A stretch of DNA of 8,962 nt from an uncultured Actinomycetes bacterium (GTDB lineage Bacteria; Actinomycetota; Actinomycetes; Nanopelagicales; Nanopelagicaceae). The stretch lies in contig CAJBLC010000108.1 in assembly GCA_903953805.1 (NCBI GenBank), positions 1 to 8,962 of the forward strand, read 5' to 3'. Positions 6,789 to 8,962 of the stretch are shown here, one piece after another (the first letter of the stretch is position 1; every line of letters starts with the position of its first letter). The position numbers were made by a program, and so were the translations under genes. The notes beneath the pieces are model-generated. The model did no database searches. It worked only from the letters and a program-made list of their open reading frames with translations, and had not been told where the DNA came from.

Positions 6789-7363
6789 TCTGAAACGGTA
6801 GCAGAGTAGCCACCGTAGAAGATACTTCCCTGTCCATATGAGCGTATCTTCTCGAGTGCCATTGAGGCGGGCCACGCAAATGGCTTCCCCTTACTCTCGC
6901 GCTCGATGGCGACTAGGCCACGAGGTTGCAAGAGATCTTTCACAACGATTGTGTCGAGCAGATCTTCAATATCTTCATTGGAGAGATCGTATGGTGGATC
7001 CATAAAGATAATGTCGTACTTAATTGGGAATTCCGATTCCAAGAAACGTGCAGCTCTGGAGTGAAAGACTCTATGTTTACGAGATGGCTCTTGAAGCAAT
7101 TTAAAATTTGAAATTGCAATCTCAACTGTTTCAGCATCTGCCTCTACAGCATGGACGAGAGCGGCTCCACGAGAGAGCGCCTCAACACCAACCGCAGCGC
7201 TTCCTGCGAAGAGATCAAGAAAATTGAGATCAGTAAGCGAATTGAACTCTGATTCAAGGGATGAGAAGAGTCCTTCACGCGCCCGGTCTGATGTTGGACG
7301 CACTCCAGCACCAGTTGGCGAATGGAGATTCTTCCCCTTTCCTGATCCAGCAATAATTCTCAT
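6785..7363 (-). CDS. rsmD: 16S rRNA (guanine-966-N2)-methyltransferase RsmD
   Basis: SAM-dependent methyltransferase modifying G966 (E. coli numbering) of 16S rRNA in the small subunit. The protein starts MRIIAG, typical of the family, and has RPTSDRARE at 22-30. The SAM-binding motif I is FLDLFAGSAAVGVEALSRGA (48-67), followed by an acidic residue at the end of the next strand (VEAD). The catalytic motif IV is FMDPPY (120-125). Length 192 residues, as usual. Three start codons are consecutive (TTG 7369, ATG 7366, ATG 7363). I chose the ATG at 7363, which is 7 bases from AAGGGG and gives the usual MRIIAG start; 7366 is also possible. The gene starts 36 bases after the recG stop and overlaps coaD by four bases. 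Confidence 0.95.
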   Translation of the reverse strand: MRIIAGSGKGKNLHSPTGAGVRPTSDRAREGLFSSLESEFNSLTDLNFLDLFAGSAAVGVEALSRGAALVHAVEADAETVEIAISNFKLLQEPSRKHRVFHSRAARFLESEFPIKYDIIFMDPPYDLSNEDIEDLLDTIVVKDLLQPRGLVAIERESKGKPFAWPASMALEKIRSYGQGSIFYGGYSATVSE

Positions 7364-7370
7364 CATCAAT

Positions 7371-7376
7371 CCCCTT
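7371..7376 (-). promoter_or_regulatory. Ribosome binding site of rsmD
   Basis: AAGGGG, 1, 4 and 7 bases before the TTG, ATG and ATG candidates. The spacing rules out the TTG and favours the ATG at 7363 or 7366. Confidence 0.55.
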
Positions 7377-7399
7377 CTTAACTCTTACGTAACTTTTAC

Positions 7400-8962
7400 T
7401 TAGCCCTTATCGACAAAAGTCGACTTCTCTTCTTCTAGCAATCTTTCAACACTTGCCCCGAGTTCAGGTGCGCCTTTGAAATCGGGATCTGATTCGACGA
7501 GTTTGACAGCACATTCTCTCGCCTTCTCGATCAAATCTTCATCACGAAGAACTTTAAGAAGTTTGAGATGAGAGCGAGTTCCAGATTGTGCACTTCCCAA
7601 GACATCGCCCTCTGATCGCTGCTCAAGGTCGATACGAGCTAATTCAAAGCCATCGAGCGTGCCGGCAACTGCATCTAATCGCTCCATCGATGGGGTAAGT
7701 GGCTGAGCATTTGTCACGAGCAGGCAGAGACCCGGTACCGAACCACGACCAACACGGCCACGGAGCTGGTGTAACTGAGAGACACCGAATCGATCGGCAT
7801 CCATGATCACCATGGTTGAGGCATTAGGAACATCGACACCGACTTCAATCACCGTTGTTGCAACAAGGACATCGATCTCGCCAGAACTGAAGGCGCTCAT
7901 CGTTGCCTCTTTCTCCTCTGAACTTTGGCGTCCGTGCAAGAGCGCCACTTTGAGTCCTTTGAGTGGTCCGAGCGCTAACCGTGGAGCTAGCTCTTCCACC
8001 GCGGTCATATGCAACTTCGGTTCATCATCTTCCACACTCTCACCGGCAAGTGTGGCTAACTCCCGCGCAAGCGCGCGATCACTCTCGCTGAGAGACTCCA
8101 ATCCTTCTTCTTCAATCTTCTCAGAGATCCGTGGTGCAACGACATATGCCTGATGGCCCTTTGCAACCTCTTCGGTGATTCGATCCCAGGCACGATCAAG
8201 GTAGTGCGGCTTTTCAAGAGTAGGAATAACAAATGTTTGGATGGGCGATCGCCCGTGCGGAAGTGTTCGAAGTGTTGAAACGTCGAGATCACCGAAGATC
8301 GTCATCGCCACCGTTCGAGGAATTGGTGTCGCAGTCATCACTAAGAGATGCGGTGGCTTCTGCGCCTTACCACGCAGGGCATCACGTTGCTCGACACCAA
8401 AGCGATGCTGCTCATCAACAACGACCAGTGCGAGATCCGCGAATTCAACGCCAGCGCTGAGGAGGGCATGAGTTCCAATAATGATTCCCGCTTCACCAGA
8501 TGCGATACGAGTAAGCGAATCTCTCTTGGTTGCTGCCGACATAGAACCAGTTAAGAGTGCAATCTGGGTTCCCACATCACTTCCACCCAGGGTTCCACCT
8601 TCTGCGAGATCTCCTAACATCTTGCGCATCGTGATGTAGTGCTGCTGCGCCAAAACTTCGGTTGGGGCAAGAATTGCCGCCTGTCCCCCGCTCTCAATCA
8701 CAGTGAGAGCGGCTCGTAGCGCGATAACAGTCTTACCTGAACCTACTTCACCTTGAAGTAAGCGATGCATCGGATAACCACGACTGAGATCTTGATCGAT
8801 CTCATTCATAACCTGGAGCTGGCCATCGGTGTACTGCCATGGCAGACGCTTCTCAAATGCTTGAACTAGCCCATTCGCAGTTGCAGTCCGAGGAGTCGTA
8901 GCGAGCGCACGAAGTTCAACACGACGTTTCGCCAATAAGAGCTGAAGAAGTAGCGCTTCATC
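7400..8962 (-). CDS. recG: ATP-dependent DNA helicase RecG (5' end beyond the window)
   Basis: Superfamily 2 double-strand DNA translocase that remodels stalled replication forks, Holliday junctions and D/R-loops. The last 520 codons are visible; the frame is open to the right edge, so the N-terminal wedge domain is mostly missing. Within the visible part are Walker A GEVGSGKT (71-78), motif Ia APTEVLAQQHY (about 99-109), GTHALL, the DEQH box VVVDEQHRFG (about 180-189), motif III MTATPIPRT, motif IV LLHGR, motif V ATTVIEVGVDVPNAS and motif VI QLHQLRGRVGRG. The C-terminal GFELARIDLEQRSEGDVLGSAQSG is the RecG translocation (TRG) region. The variable linker between RISEKI and LHGR, and the sequence after the RGRVGRG box, are like actinobacterial RecG. 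Other SF2 helicases such as PriA, Mfd or UvrB are excluded by DEQH plus the TRG region. First visible gene of the co-directional series. Confidence 0.97.
   Translation of the reverse strand, partial: DEALLLQLLLAKRRVELRALATTPRTATANGLVQAFEKRLPWQYTDGQLQVMNEIDQDLSRGYPMHRLLQGEVGSGKTVIALRAALTVIESGGQAAILAPTEVLAQQHYITMRKMLGDLAEGGTLGGSDVGTQIALLTGSMSAATKRDSLTRIASGEAGIIIGTHALLSAGVEFADLALVVVDEQHRFGVEQRDALRGKAQKPPHLLVMTATPIPRTVAMTIFGDLDVSTLRTLPHGRSPIQTFVIPTLEKPHYLDRAWDRITEEVAKGHQAYVVAPRISEKIEEEGLESLSESDRALARELATLAGESVEDDEPKLHMTAVEELAPRLALGPLKGLKVALLHGRQSSEEKEATMSAFSSGEIDVLVATTVIEVGVDVPNASTMVIMDADRFGVSQLHQLRGRVGRGSVPGLCLLVTNAQPLTPSMERLDAVAGTLDGFELARIDLEQRSEGDVLGSAQSGTRSHLKLLKVLRDEDLIEKARECAVKLVESDPDFKGAPELGASVERLLEEEKSTFVDKG

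Noticed and set aside
6789..6875. N-terminal extension of coaD
   Set aside because: In-frame but encoded within rsmD, unlike any CoaD N-terminus, whereas the GTG at 6788 gives the canonical KRVVCPGSFDP start and length.
7385..7392. TTACGTAA palindrome between recG and rsmD
   Set aside because: Only 8 bases in an AT-rich 36-base gap; likely chance, with no repeated operator or promoter elements beside it.
7803..8153. 116-codon + strand frame opposite recG
   Set aside because: Antisense to conserved helicase motifs V and VI; Ser/Thr-rich composition typical of a shadow frame.
8243..8254. Perfect 12-bp palindrome GGGCGATCGCCC within recG
   Set aside because: Single copy, fully explained as codons for a conserved HGRSP-type segment; no partner sites seen in the window.
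1..8962. Mobile element, CRISPR, phage or defence system
   Set aside because: No transposase, integrase, terminal repeats, spacer-repeat pattern or unfamiliar gene cluster; every sizeable region is accounted for by nine conserved core genes.

Overview
The window is a compact, gene-dense stretch of a bacterial chromosome. It holds nine protein-coding genes, all on the minus strand, with no intergenic gap longer than about 75 bases. Read in the direction of transcription (right to left) the order is recG (5' end cut by the right edge), rsmD, coaD, a sepIVA-like DivIVA-family gene, a DUF177/YceD gene, rpmF, rnc, smc, and ftsY (3' end cut by the left edge). This order, and the protein sequences, point clearly to an actinobacterium: RNase III, RecG and the SepIVA-like protein all look like mycobacterial homologues. 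Base composition appears moderate (roughly half G+C by eye, not computed) and spacing is very tight. That would suit a small-genome lineage such as freshwater Nanopelagicales or a small Microbacteriaceae, but I cannot assign a genus.

The right half (about 6300-8962) carries DNA repair and translation/cofactor housekeeping genes: RecG helicase for branched DNA, RsmD 16S rRNA methyltransferase, and CoaD for coenzyme A synthesis. rsmD and coaD overlap by four bases (GTGA). The centre (about 4900-6280) has the SepIVA-like septation factor, the DUF177 protein and ribosomal protein L32. DUF177-rpmF is a widely conserved pair linked to the large ribosomal subunit. The left half has RNase III, the SMC chromosome-condensation ATPase and the SRP receptor FtsY. 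Co-direction, short gaps and stop/start overlaps suggest one long transcript or a few overlapping ones. No convincing promoter is visible.

There are no RNA genes, mobile elements, CRISPR arrays, integrases or phage genes, and I see no previously undescribed system: this is ordinary core genome. The points worth a second look are local. RNase III has no ATG, GTG or TTG start and appears to begin at a CTG with an ideally placed Shine-Dalgarno, one base after the rpmF stop. There are inverted repeats in the rnc-smc gap and the rpmF leader. No mutM/fpg gene lies between rnc and smc, where many actinobacteria have one. FtsY lacks an acidic A domain. The DUF177 protein has a small repeat-built, GC-rich C-terminal tail.
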